From Alicycliphilus denitrificans K601 (lineage in GTDB: Bacteria; Pseudomonadota; Gammaproteobacteria; Burkholderiales; Burkholderiaceae_C), in the NCBI RefSeq assembly GCF_000204645.1, contig NC_015422.1:2559001-2623000 (forward strand): a DNA stretch of 64,000 bases. Direction: 5' to 3'. Shown here in pieces: positions 22,696-36,171 of the stretch (the stretch's first letter is position 1; every line of letters starts with the position of its first letter). The notes under the pieces were generated by a model that saw only the letters and a list, made by a program, of their open reading frames with translations, had not been told where the DNA came from and did no database searches. Both the position numbers and the translations under genes were made by a program.

Positions 22696-23816
22696 ATGGC
22701 CACACCTCAACCCCATGCCGCCCCGACAGGGGGCCGCTCCGTGCTGGTCCTGGGGGCAGGCCATATCGGCCATGCCATCGCGCTGCTGCTGTCCGACGCC
22801 GGTGGCTACGCGCTGCAGGTGGCCGACCGCAACCTCTCCTCGCTGCAGCGGGTGCAGGCTCTGGCGGGCGTGGCCACCGTGCACGTGCCCGATGCGGCGG
22901 CGCTGGAGGCGGCCGTCGCCGGCTGCCATGCGGTGCTCAACGCCCTGCCGTTCCACCAGGCGGCGGCCGTGGCCACGCTGTGCGCCCGGCACGGCGTGCA
23001 TTACTTCGACCTGACCGAGGACGTGGCCAGCACCCGGGCGATCCGCGCGCTGGCGGCCGGCGCGCGCAGCGTGCTCATGCCGCAGTGCGGGCTGGCGCCG
23101 GGTTTCATCGGCATCGTGGGCAACGACCTGGCCGGGCGCCTGGACGGCGGCGCGCAGGCGCTGCGCCTGCGCGTGGGGGCGCTGCCGCGCTACCCGCAGG
23201 GGGCATTGCGCTACAGCCTGACCTGGAGCACCGAGGGCTTGATCAACGAGTACTGCAACCCCTGCGAGGCCATCGTGGACGGCCAGCGCACCAGCGTGCC
23301 GGCGCTGGACGGCCTGGAGACGCTGCTCATCGACGGCGTGGAGTACGAGGCCTTCAGCACCTCGGGCGGCCTGGGCACGCTGACCCGGACTTGGGAGGGA
23401 CGGCTGCAGCAGCTCGACTACAAGACCATCCGCTACCCCGGCCACCACGCCGCCGTGCGGCTGCTGCTGCACGAGCTGCGCCTGCGCGAGCGGCGCGAGC
23501 TGCTGCGCGAGCTGCTGGAGGGCGCCATTGCCGCGACGCGGCAGGACGTAGTCGTGATCCTGGCCGTTGCCAGCGGCCTGCGCGGCGGGCGGCTGGTGCA
23601 GGAGAGCTACGCGGCCCGCATCCTGGGCCGGCGGCTGCGCGGGCAGGCGCTCAGTGCCATCCAGCACACCACGGCCGCGGCCATCTGCGCCGCGCTGGAC
23701 CTGGTGAGCAGCGGGCGGCTGCCGCAGGCGGGCTTCGTGCGGCAGGAGCAGATCGCGCTGGCAGACTTCCTGGCGAACCGCTTCGGCAGCGTCTACGACG
23801 TGGAGGGCACGCAGGC

Positions 23817-23820
<4 letters not shown>
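22696..23820 (+). CDS. Saccharopine dehydrogenase-like oxidoreductase
   Basis: 374 aa with N-terminal Rossmann fold (L-V-L-G-A-G-H-I-G, then acidic A-D-R at the end of the second strand, favouring NAD). The Sacchrp_dh C-terminal domain follows, with C-G-L-A-P-G-F and a Tyr/Trp-rich T-W-S-T-E-G-L-I-N-E-Y stretch. Members include saccharopine, carboxynorspermidine and lysine-6-type dehydrogenases; the exact substrate cannot be read. AAGGAGG precedes the start. Its 3' end overlaps the convergent acyl-CoA synthetase by 4 nt (shared CTAG). Confidence 0.85.
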
Positions 23821-25652
<1,832 letters not shown>

Positions 25653-25680
25653 CGGCCGGCTGTCCCGGCCTTGAAAACGT

Positions 25681-25733
25681 CCAAAACAGGAGCTGCCAGC
25701 GCTTGTCTGGCGAGGCTTTGAAGCGGATTTCGT
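25681..25733 (+). repeat. Dispersed repeat, copy R7
   Basis: CCAAAACAGGAGCTGCCAGC, GCTTGTCTGGCGAGGC and TTTGAAGCGGATTTCG match the repeat layout. It fills most of the gap between the acyl-CoA synthetase start and the GntR stop. Both genes are on the minus strand, so it lies in the synthetase leader or the GntR 3' region. Confidence 0.65.
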
Positions 25734-25778
25734 GCAAATTTCCGCACGACCGTGCTGCGGATTATCGCAGCCAGCGCA

Positions 25779-26414
25779 TCAGCCTGCGGCTTCCAGCCCG
25801 TGGGCGAAATGCGCGCGCATGGCCTGCGCGGCGCCTTGCGCGTCGCGCGCGCGCAGCGCCGCCATGAGGGCCTCGTGCTCGGCCAGCGAATCCTCGATGC
25901 GCCCCTGCTTGAACAGGGAGTGGTGGCGGCTGAGCTTCATGACCTTGCGCAGATCGGCCACCATCTGCCCGCGCCAGCGGTTGTCGGCCAGCTCCAGCAG
26001 GCGCAGGTGGAAGCGCTCGTTGAGGGTGAAGAAGCGCTCGCGGTCGCCCGCGGCGGCGCCCAGCTCGGCGTGCAGCGCCTCCAGCTCGCCCAGCTGCTGC
26101 GGCGTGGCCGCGGCCGCCACCACGCCGGCCGCGTCGCTCTCCAGCAGCGCGAGCAGGTGGTAGACGTCGCGCAGGTCCTTCTCCGACATCTCCGTCACGT
26201 AGGCACCGCGCCGCACCTTCATCGTGACAAGGCCTTCGGCCGCGAGCACCTTCAGCGCCTCGCGCAGCGGCGTGCGGCTGATGCCGATTTCCTCGGCGAT
26301 CTTCAGCTCGTCGATCCAGCTGCCTGGCTCCAGCTCCTGGCGGAAGATGCGCTGGCGCAGCAGTTCGGCCACTTCTTCGTACAGGGCTTGGCGGGGCAGC
26401 GGGACGGTCTTCAT
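25779..26414 (-). CDS. GntR-family regulator, FCD subfamily
   Basis: 211 aa: N-terminal winged helix (E-I-G-I-S-R-T-P-L-R-E-A-L-K-V-L, about residues 30-70) and all-helical FCD effector domain with the His/Asp metal-binding pattern (R-F-H-L-R-L-L, A-M-R-A-H-F). FCD regulators usually sense carboxylic acids. It is the last gene of a minus-strand unit (CoA-transferase, Bug, lyase, GntR) and probably controls that unit. Start at 26414, 13 nt after the lyase stop. Confidence 0.92.
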   Translation of the reverse strand: MKTVPLPRQALYEEVAELLRQRIFRQELEPGSWIDELKIAEEIGISRTPLREALKVLAAEGLVTMKVRRGAYVTEMSEKDLRDVYHLLALLESDAAGVVAAAATPQQLGELEALHAELGAAAGDRERFFTLNERFHLRLLELADNRWRGQMVADLRKVMKLSRHHSLFKQGRIEDSLAEHEALMAALRARDAQGAAQAMRAHFAHGLEAAG

Positions 26415-26427
26415 GCGCCCGAGAATA

Positions 26428-27360
26428 TCAGTGCATGCAACCGCTGGCCGGCTGGTACGTGGACGGGATGCCCGCCACGGGAACGCCGCCGCGCAGCGCC
26501 TGTGCGGGCAGGTGCGGCGCGATGGCGGCGCGGGCCGCCAGGAGCGCCGGGAGGTCGACGTGCGTGGCGAAGCCCATGCTCTCCAGCATGAAGACCAGGT
26601 CCTCGGTGACGATGTTGCCCGACGCGCCGGGCGCGAAGGGGCAGCCGCCCAGCCCGCCCATGCACGCGTCGAACTCGCGGATGCCCTCCTGCAGGCCCAT
26701 CAGCGCGTTGGCAAGCCCTAGGCCCATGGTGTCGTGCAGGTGCAGCTTTTGCAGCAGCGGGCCGACCGCGTCCTGCACGGCGCGCACGGTATCGCGCACC
26801 AGGGCCGGATGGGCATGGCCCACCGTGTCGGCCAGGGTGATGCGGTCGGCGCCGGCCAGCGCCAGCGCCTTGGCGGCGGCCACCACGTCGCCCAATGGCA
26901 CGGTGCCGGCCACCGAGCAGCCGAATGCCGAGGCGGTCACGCAATCGATGCGCACAGGCCGCGGCTGCGCGCGCAGCCATTCGATGATGTCGCCGATGGC
27001 GGCGATGTGCTCCAGCGTGCCCTTGTTCACGTTGGCGCGGCTGTGCCGGTCACTGGCCGAGAGCGGAATCACGATGATGTGCGCGCCCGCCTCGTAGGCG
27101 GCCATGGCGCCCTTGAGGTTGGCGGCGAGGGCGTAGACCTTCAGCCCTTCGATCCGCAGCGCCTGCGCCACCACCGCCGCGGAGTCGGCCATCTGCGGCA
27201 CGAGGCGCGGCGAGACGAAGCTGCCCACCTCGATGTCCCGCAGGCCGGCCGCGTGCAGCGCCTTGATCCAGGCGATCTTCGCCTCAGTGGAGACGGGCTT
27301 GGCGATCAGCTGCAGCCCGTCGCGGGGACCGACTTCGGTGACGGTGACACTCCTGAGCAT
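26428..27360 (-). CDS. Hydroxymethylglutaryl-CoA lyase-like enzyme
   Basis: 310-aa TIM-barrel HMGL-like enzyme cleaving a 3-hydroxy-3-methyl acyl-CoA to acetyl-CoA (or similar) and a keto acid. Visible: E-V-G-P-R-D-G-L-Q near residue 9 (metal Asp and catalytic Arg), S-P-R-L-V-P-Q-M, H-D-T-M-G-L-G metal His region and G-L-G-G-C-P-F-A-P-G-A-S-G-N catalytic Cys loop. Next to a family III CoA-transferase, so the pathway may run acid to acyl-CoA to cleavage. It could be a citramalyl-CoA or HMG-CoA type; not resolvable here. Confidence 0.9.
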   Translation of the reverse strand: MLRSVTVTEVGPRDGLQLIAKPVSTEAKIAWIKALHAAGLRDIEVGSFVSPRLVPQMADSAAVVAQALRIEGLKVYALAANLKGAMAAYEAGAHIIVIPLSASDRHSRANVNKGTLEHIAAIGDIIEWLRAQPRPVRIDCVTASAFGCSVAGTVPLGDVVAAAKALALAGADRITLADTVGHAHPALVRDTVRAVQDAVGPLLQKLHLHDTMGLGLANALMGLQEGIREFDACMGGLGGCPFAPGASGNIVTEDLVFMLESMGFATHVDLPALLAARAAIAPHLPAQALRGGVPVAGIPSTYQPASGCMH

Positions 27361-27362
27361 GC

Positions 27363-28328
27363 CTATTGCACCTGGATGTGCGCCGCCTGGATCGTCGCCT
27401 TCGCCTTGGCGATGTCCTTCTCGATGAGCCGGGAGAATTCCTGCGGCGTGGTGGAGCTGGCCTCCAGGCCCTGCTTGGCATAGGCGGCGCGCACGTCGGG
27501 GCGCGCCATGACCTGCACCACGGCGTCGTTCAAGGTTTTCACCACGTCGGCAGGCGTGCCGGCGGGCGCGAAGACACCGTAGTAGGTGACGAAGCTGTAG
27601 TCCTTGTAGCCCGACTCGGCCACGGTCGGCACGTCGGGCAGGGATGCGTTGCGCGCGGCGGAGGTGACGGCCAGCGCGCGCACCTTGCCGCTCTGGATGA
27701 TGTTGGTGGCCGACGAGATCGAGGCGCCGGCGACCTGCAGGTGGCCGCCCATCAGGTCCGCTAGCGCCGGGCTCGACCCCTTGTACGGCACGTGCTGCAT
27801 CTTGAAGCCGGCCGCCGCCTGCAGCATTTCCACAGAAATGTGCACCGAGCCGCCCGTGCCGGAGGTGCCGTAGCTGATCTTGCCGGGCTCCTTGCGCGCG
27901 GCGTCGATGAGCTGCGCCAGGGTCTTGTAGGGCGAATCGGCGGTGACCAGCAGCACCATGGGCGTGGTGGCGAGCAGCGAGACCGGCTGCAGGTCCTTGA
28001 TCGGGTCGTAGGACGTCTTCATCAAGAGCGGGATCAGCGACACGTTGTCCGATTGGCCGATCACGATGTCGTAGCCCGTGGGCGCCGCGCGTGCCAGCTC
28101 GGCCAGGCCCAGCGCCGTGCCGGCGCCGGGGCGGTTGTCGGGCACCATCACCCAGCCCTTGGCTTCGGCCAGGTGGGTGGCCAGGTTGCGGCCGATGAAG
28201 TCGGTGCCGCCGCCGGGCGTGGAAGGGATGATCACGCGGATCGGCTTCGCGGGGAAGGGGGCGGGGGGCTGGGCGTGGGCAAAGGCCGCAGTGGCCATCA
28301 GCCCCGCGATGAGGATTCGTCGTTGCAT
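27363..28328 (-). CDS. Bug-family periplasmic solute receptor
   Basis: 321 aa; Sec signal of about 20 residues ending A-H-A. Family motifs V-I-I-P-S-T-P-G-G-G-T-D, D-N-R-P-G-A-G-T-A-L-G and Y-G-T-S-G-T-G-G-S are present. It lies between the CoA-transferase and the lyase genes, 2 nt before the latter, so it probably captures the organic acid used by them. No TTT permease gene nearby. Confidence 0.9.
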   Translation of the reverse strand: MQRRILIAGLMATAAFAHAQPPAPFPAKPIRVIIPSTPGGGTDFIGRNLATHLAEAKGWVMVPDNRPGAGTALGLAELARAAPTGYDIVIGQSDNVSLIPLLMKTSYDPIKDLQPVSLLATTPMVLLVTADSPYKTLAQLIDAARKEPGKISYGTSGTGGSVHISVEMLQAAAGFKMQHVPYKGSSPALADLMGGHLQVAGASISSATNIIQSGKVRALAVTSAARNASLPDVPTVAESGYKDYSFVTYYGVFAPAGTPADVVKTLNDAVVQVMARPDVRAAYAKQGLEASSTTPQEFSRLIEKDIAKAKATIQAAHIQVQ

Positions 28329-28365
28329 GGTGAGGATGTCTCCGGGGAATGGGGTGTGGCGGATG

Positions 28366-29589
28366 TCAGCCGCCGATCTTTCCGTGCTGGCGCAGCAGCG
28401 CGATGGCCTCGTCGTCCAGGCCGAGGTCTTTCAGGATCGCCACGGTGTGCTCGCCCACCTGGGGCGGGTCGGCGCGCTTGCCCACCTTGAGTCCATCGAA
28501 TTCGAGGGGCAGGGCGGGCGTGGAAACATGCTCCCCGGTCGGGAGCAGCGTCGGCATCAAGGCGCCGCCCTGCGTGAGGTGCGGGTCTTTCAGCAGATCA
28601 TGGGGCTGGTTCACCGGCGCGTACGACAGCTTGGCCTTTTCGAGGGCCTCGCACAGGTCGGCGCTGTTCCAGTTCTTGAGCACTTCGGCCACGGCGGGCA
28701 CGACCCACGGGCGCGCGGCCTCGCGGTCGATGGCGGAGAACAGGCGCGCGTCCTCGGCCCAGCCCGCGGGCATGAAGGTGGCGGCGAAAGTGCGCCATTG
28801 GGCGTCGCTGACCACGGCGACAAAGACGCGCGCGCCGTCCTTGGTCGTGAACAGGTCGTAGACCCCCCAGGGCGGCTCGCGCTTGCTGCCGAAGGGCAGG
28901 GCGGGAGTGCCGGTCAGCTCGAACTGCGTGATGAATTGCGCCACCAGCAGCAGGTTGGTCTCGAACAGGCCCGCGCGCACGTACTTGCCCACGCCCGTGC
29001 GCTCGCGCTCGTGCAGCGCGCTCAGGGCGCCGATCACGCCGAACTGGCCGCCCAGGATGTCGTTGACGGAAGGCGCGGCGCGCTGCGGGCGGTCGTCGCT
29101 GCCGTTGATGTAGGCCATGCCGCCCATCATCTGGACGACCTCGTCCAGGGCCGTGCGCTCCTGGTAGGGGCCGCTCAGGAAGCCCTTGAGCGAGACGTAG
29201 ATGGCGCGCGGGTTGCGCGCGCGCACCGATGCGTGGTCCAGCCCGTACTGCAGCAGGCTGTCGTCGCGGAAGTTCTCCAGCACGATGTCGGCCTTGTCGG
29301 CCAGGTCCTGGACGAGCTTGCGGCCCTCCGCCGACTTCAGATCGACCGCGAAGCTTTGCTTGTTGCGGTTGAACACGGGGAAGTAGCCAATGCCGGCGCT
29401 CTTGAGGCGGCGCGTGCGGTCGCCCTCCACGGGCTCCACCTTGATCACCTCGGCGCCCAGGTCGGCCAGCGTCATGCCGGTGGCGGGGCCCATGATCATG
29501 TGCGAGATCTCCAGCACGCGCACGCCCTTGAGCGGCAGGTCGTCAGGGGCGAGGTAGGGAGAAGGCGCGGAAGCAGATGGACTGGTCAT
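28366..29589 (-). CDS. Family III CoA-transferase (CaiB/BaiF)
   Basis: 407 aa; moves CoA between acids through an aspartyl-CoA anhydride in characterised members. N-terminal V-L-E-I-S-H-M-I-M-G-P and L-G-A-E-V-I-K-V-E-P are typical. At the position of the catalytic Asp the protein has Glu210 (G-L-F-E-T). I recall E at this place in a subgroup, so activity is not excluded. First gene of the CoA-transferase, Bug, HMGL-like, GntR unit, with an A/T-rich palindromic promoter region upstream. Confidence 0.9.
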   Translation of the reverse strand: MTSPSASAPSPYLAPDDLPLKGVRVLEISHMIMGPATGMTLADLGAEVIKVEPVEGDRTRRLKSAGIGYFPVFNRNKQSFAVDLKSAEGRKLVQDLADKADIVLENFRDDSLLQYGLDHASVRARNPRAIYVSLKGFLSGPYQERTALDEVVQMMGGMAYINGSDDRPQRAAPSVNDILGGQFGVIGALSALHERERTGVGKYVRAGLFETNLLLVAQFITQFELTGTPALPFGSKREPPWGVYDLFTTKDGARVFVAVVSDAQWRTFAATFMPAGWAEDARLFSAIDREAARPWVVPAVAEVLKNWNSADLCEALEKAKLSYAPVNQPHDLLKDPHLTQGGALMPTLLPTGEHVSTPALPLEFDGLKVGKRADPPQVGEHTVAILKDLGLDDEAIALLRQHGKIGG

Positions 29590-29601
29590 GCTGGGCAGAA
29601 T

Positions 29602-29624
29602 TAATTATTCTGAATTAATAATTA
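29602..29624. promoter_or_regulatory. TAATTATT-N7-AATAATTA operator/promoter candidate
   Basis: A perfect 8-bp inverted repeat in an A/T-rich island 12 nt upstream of the CoA-transferase ATG. It likely overlaps the promoter of the catabolic unit. The unit's own GntR regulator is the natural candidate ligand (inference). Confidence 0.45.
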
Positions 29625-29692
29625 CAAATAACTTGGCGCGCGATCTTGGCGCACTTCACGGGCGCTCCGCATCCGATGAAACCCTAGGACCT

Positions 29693-31144
29693 TCAGGACG
29701 CGGGCGCGTAGGGCGCGAACCGCCGCGCGTTCGGGTCGATGGAGAGCGGCCGCCCCAGCGCGGGGAAGGCGCGCTGCACGCAGCTCTCGCGGTCGCACAC
29801 CTTGCAGCCCGAGCCGATCGGCACGGCGCGCTCGGGCGCGTCCAACCCCAGCCCGTCGCCGTAGACCAGCCGATGGGCGTGGCGCGCATCGCAGCCCAGC
29901 GCCACCGAAAAGATGCGCCCGGGCGTGCCGTAACCGCCGCGCCGGTGCTCCACCGTGCGGGCAATCCACAGGTAGGTGCGCTCGTCGGGCATGCGGGCCA
30001 GTTGCGTGAGGATTTTGCCCGGCTGCGAGAACGCGTCGTACACGTTCCAGAGCGGGCAGGTGCCGCCGGTGCGCGAGAAGTGGAAGTCGACCGACGACTG
30101 GCGCTTGGACATGTTGCCCGCCCGGTCCACGCGCACGAAGAAGAACGGGATGCTGTGCGGCGAGGCGTGGCGCATCGTCGAGAGGCGGTGGCCCACCGTC
30201 TCGAAGCCCACGCCGAAGCGCTCGCCGAGCAGATCGATGTCGTAGCGCAATTCGTCGGCGGTCTTCTGGAACAGCCGGTTGGGCAGCAGCAGCGCCGCCG
30301 CGAAATGGTTGGCGAAGCCGATGCGGGCCAGGGCGCGCGCCTCGTCGCTGCCGAAGTTGGCCGCGTTGGTGAATCCGTCGATCGTCGGCCCCGATTCCAG
30401 CAACGCGAGCTGTATGCCCAATTGGAATGCCTGCTGGCCGGCGCTCAGGCCAGCCCCCAGCCGCAGCTGGTGGCTGGCGCGCTCCAGCATGCGCACCGGT
30501 TGCTCGACCGCGGGCGAGCCCGCCGCGCGCAGCACGGTGATGCCGTGGAGGCTGCGCAGACGCTGCTCCAGCGCCGCCACGAGCCGGGCCGCGTGCGGCG
30601 CATGGGGGTCAGTGTTCTCGGGGTGCAGTTGCAGGTAGAGCTGCTCGGCCTGCTCGTCCAGCAGGGCCAGGTGCTGATGGCCCGCGTAGAAGAACTCGCG
30701 CACCTCCTCGTACGGCTGCACGGGGGCGGAGGTGGCATGCGCGGCGTGGCCGCTGTCCGTGTTTTCCGCGATCACTGACAGTCGCTCCTCCGCCGCGCGG
30801 ATGCGCTTGTGCAAGCCCAGCAGCACGCGCGTGGCCGCCGGCAATTGCTCGGCCAGGATGCGGGTTTCCGCCAGCGGCACCTGGTCGCCGCCCGGCATGT
30901 CGGCCAGGGCGCTGCGCAGCTGGCCCAGCTGCCGCGCCTGCGAGTCCTCCGAGAACTGTTGCAGGTCGATGCCGAAGGCCGCCTGCAGCCGCAGCAGCAC
31001 GTTCACGGTGAGCGGCCGCTGGTTGTTCTCGATCTGGTTCAGATAGCTGGGCGACACCTTCAGCGCCTGCGCCAGCGCCGCCTGGGTCAAGCCGCGCTGC
31101 TCGCGCAGCGTCTTCAGGTGCGCCCCCATGAAAGCCTTGCTCAT
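29693..31144 (-). CDS. XRE-type short-chain acyl-CoA regulator (ScfR/RamB-like)
   Basis: 483 aa from the ATG at 31144 (one in-frame Met lies earlier, at 31156, inside a likely operator). N-terminal HTH_3 (L-R-E-Q-R-G-L-T-Q-A-A-L-A-Q-A-L, about residues 10-60), a long central helical/IrrE-like region and the C-terminal domain with C-K-V-C-D-R-E-S-C. This architecture belongs to regulators of propionate and acetate metabolism (PrpR/RamB/ScfR group). It is divergent from methylmalonyl-CoA mutase, and TTTGCAAA-like boxes sit between them. Likely controls the propionyl-CoA pathway. Confidence 0.88.
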   Translation of the reverse strand: MSKAFMGAHLKTLREQRGLTQAALAQALKVSPSYLNQIENNQRPLTVNVLLRLQAAFGIDLQQFSEDSQARQLGQLRSALADMPGGDQVPLAETRILAEQLPAATRVLLGLHKRIRAAEERLSVIAENTDSGHAAHATSAPVQPYEEVREFFYAGHQHLALLDEQAEQLYLQLHPENTDPHAPHAARLVAALEQRLRSLHGITVLRAAGSPAVEQPVRMLERASHQLRLGAGLSAGQQAFQLGIQLALLESGPTIDGFTNAANFGSDEARALARIGFANHFAAALLLPNRLFQKTADELRYDIDLLGERFGVGFETVGHRLSTMRHASPHSIPFFFVRVDRAGNMSKRQSSVDFHFSRTGGTCPLWNVYDAFSQPGKILTQLARMPDERTYLWIARTVEHRRGGYGTPGRIFSVALGCDARHAHRLVYGDGLGLDAPERAVPIGSGCKVCDRESCVQRAFPALGRPLSIDPNARRFAPYAPAS

Positions 31145-31259
31145 GTTTGCAAACATCGCAAATTTACATTCGCAATTCGCATAAATTGTTCTCCTAATTA
31201 TTGCTAATCCTCGCTCTTTTTGCGAAGATTGTAAATATAGATATTACAAGGACACCACC
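31145..31259. promoter_or_regulatory. Divergent control region of the propionate locus
   Basis: A low-GC 115-nt region between the XRE regulator and mcm. It contains a perfect TTTGCAAA (31146-31153), GCAAATTTACATTCGC nearby and TTGCGAAGATTGTAAA (31220-31235). These TTGC/GCAA boxes resemble operators of RamB/PrpR-type proteins. The mcm ribosome site AAGGA is at its right edge. Multiple boxes suggest cooperative binding and autoregulation (inference). Confidence 0.55.
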
Positions 31260-33401
<2,142 letters not shown>

Positions 33402-33417
33402 AGCCCGACGCTCCAGG

Positions 33418-34425
33418 ATGACATCCCATCCCCTGCTCGAAGCCATCACCCGCGGCGCGCCCCTGGTTCGCCGCCGCGCCATGGCCAAGGCCATCACGCT
33501 GCTGGAATCGACGCGCCCCGACCACCGCGCCCAGGCCGACGCGCTCCTCACCGAACTGCTGCCGCACACGGGCCGGGCATTGCGCCTGGGGATCAGCGGC
33601 GTGCCCGGCGTGGGCAAGTCCACCTTCATCGAGGCGCTGGGCATCTACTTGATAGGCCAGGGCCTGAAGGTCGCGGTGCTGGCCATCGACCCGTCTTCCT
33701 CCGTTTCGGGCGGCTCCATCCTGGGCGACAAGACGCGCATGGAGCGGCTTTCCATGCAGGAGAACGCCTACATCCGCCCCAGCCCCAGCGGCGGCACGCT
33801 GGGCGGCGTGGCCGAGAAGACGCGCGAGAGCCTGCTGGTCTGCGAGGCCGCGGGCTACGACGTGGTGATCGTGGAGACCGTGGGCGTGGGCCAGAGCGAG
33901 ACGGCCGTGCACGGCATGACCGACATGTTCTGCGTGCTGCAGCTGCCCAACGCGGGCGACGACCTGCAGGCCATCAAGAAGGGCGTGATGGAGCTGGCCG
34001 ATCTGGTGGTCATCAACAAGGCTGACATCGACGCGGCGGCGGCCACGCGCGCCCAGGCGCAGATCACGTCGAGCCTGCGCCTGCTGGGCTTTCACGGCAA
34101 TCCGGAGCATGATCCGCACAACGCCGCGCAGTGGCGCCCCAGGGTCATCCAAACCAGCGCCCTGCAGCACCAGGGCATGGAAGACTTCTGGGCCGTGGTG
34201 TGCGAATTCCGCCAGATGCAGACCGCCAACGGCCGCCTGGCGGCGCGGCGCGAGAAGCAGGCCCTGGCCTGGATGTGGGAGCGCATCGACTTCGGCCTCA
34301 AGCAGGCGTTCCGCGCCCACCCGCAGGTGCGCGCGCTGCTGCCGCAGATGCAGGCCGACGTGGCCGCGGGCCGCATAGCCGCCAGCACTGCGGCAAGAAA
34401 TCTGCTTGCAGCGCAGTCTGGATAA
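33418..34425 (+). CDS. meaB: MeaB/ArgK-type GTPase chaperone of methylmalonyl-CoA mutase
   Basis: 335-aa G3E P-loop GTPase that protects and reloads the B12 mutase. P-loop G-V-P-G-V-G-K-S-T at residues 61-69, switch regions with D-P-S-S and E-T-V-G-V-G-Q-S-E, base recognition N-K-A-D. C-terminal dimerisation helix region present. The ATG at 33418 follows CCAGG; an earlier in-frame codon at 33394 would overlap the mcm end. Position right after mcm supports the role. Confidence 0.95.
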   Translation: MTSHPLLEAITRGAPLVRRRAMAKAITLLESTRPDHRAQADALLTELLPHTGRALRLGISGVPGVGKSTFIEALGIYLIGQGLKVAVLAIDPSSSVSGGSILGDKTRMERLSMQENAYIRPSPSGGTLGGVAEKTRESLLVCEAAGYDVVIVETVGVGQSETAVHGMTDMFCVLQLPNAGDDLQAIKKGVMELADLVVINKADIDAAAATRAQAQITSSLRLLGFHGNPEHDPHNAAQWRPRVIQTSALQHQGMEDFWAVVCEFRQMQTANGRLAARREKQALAWMWERIDFGLKQAFRAHPQVRALLPQMQADVAAGRIAASTAARNLLAAQSG

Positions 34426-34458
34426 GCGCTTGAAGCTATCGAACAAAGAGCAAACTGG
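34414..34458 (-). repeat. Partial dispersed repeat, copy R8
   Basis: Minus-strand reading: TCTTTGTTCGATAGCTTC, AAGCGCTTATCCAGAC. It has the left half of the repeat and the AAGCGCTT core but no clear right arm. It overlaps the last codons of meaB and the meaB-pccB gap. Confidence 0.5.
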
Positions 34459-34481
34459 ATACCAACGAAGGAACGAACCTC

Positions 34482-36014
<1,533 letters not shown>

Positions 36015-36043
36015 TGGCTGCCGCCCAAGGAGAAAAGAACACC

Positions 36044-36160
36044 ATGTTTACGAAAATTCTGATTGCCAACCGGGGCGAAAACGGCCGCGCAGCGGACGTT
36101 TCGACAGATTGCCTGCCGCAGCCCGCGCAGCGGGCTACTACACGCCACCCCATCGCTTAA
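36044..36160 (+). pseudogene. Duplicated 5' end of pccA (38-aa remnant ORF)
   Basis: Behind AAGGAGAAAAG an ATG opens a frame whose first 12 codons encode [12 protein letters not shown], identical in protein to the start of the real pccA 128 nt later. Five of the 12 codons differ, all silently. The match ends abruptly and continues as unrelated G-R-A-A-D-V... to a stop after 38 codons. It looks like a leftover of a displaced or recombined biotin-carboxylase gene start, with its own ribosome site. It may also be translated as a leader peptide. Confidence 0.7.
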
Positions 36161-36171
36161 GGAGCCAGAGA

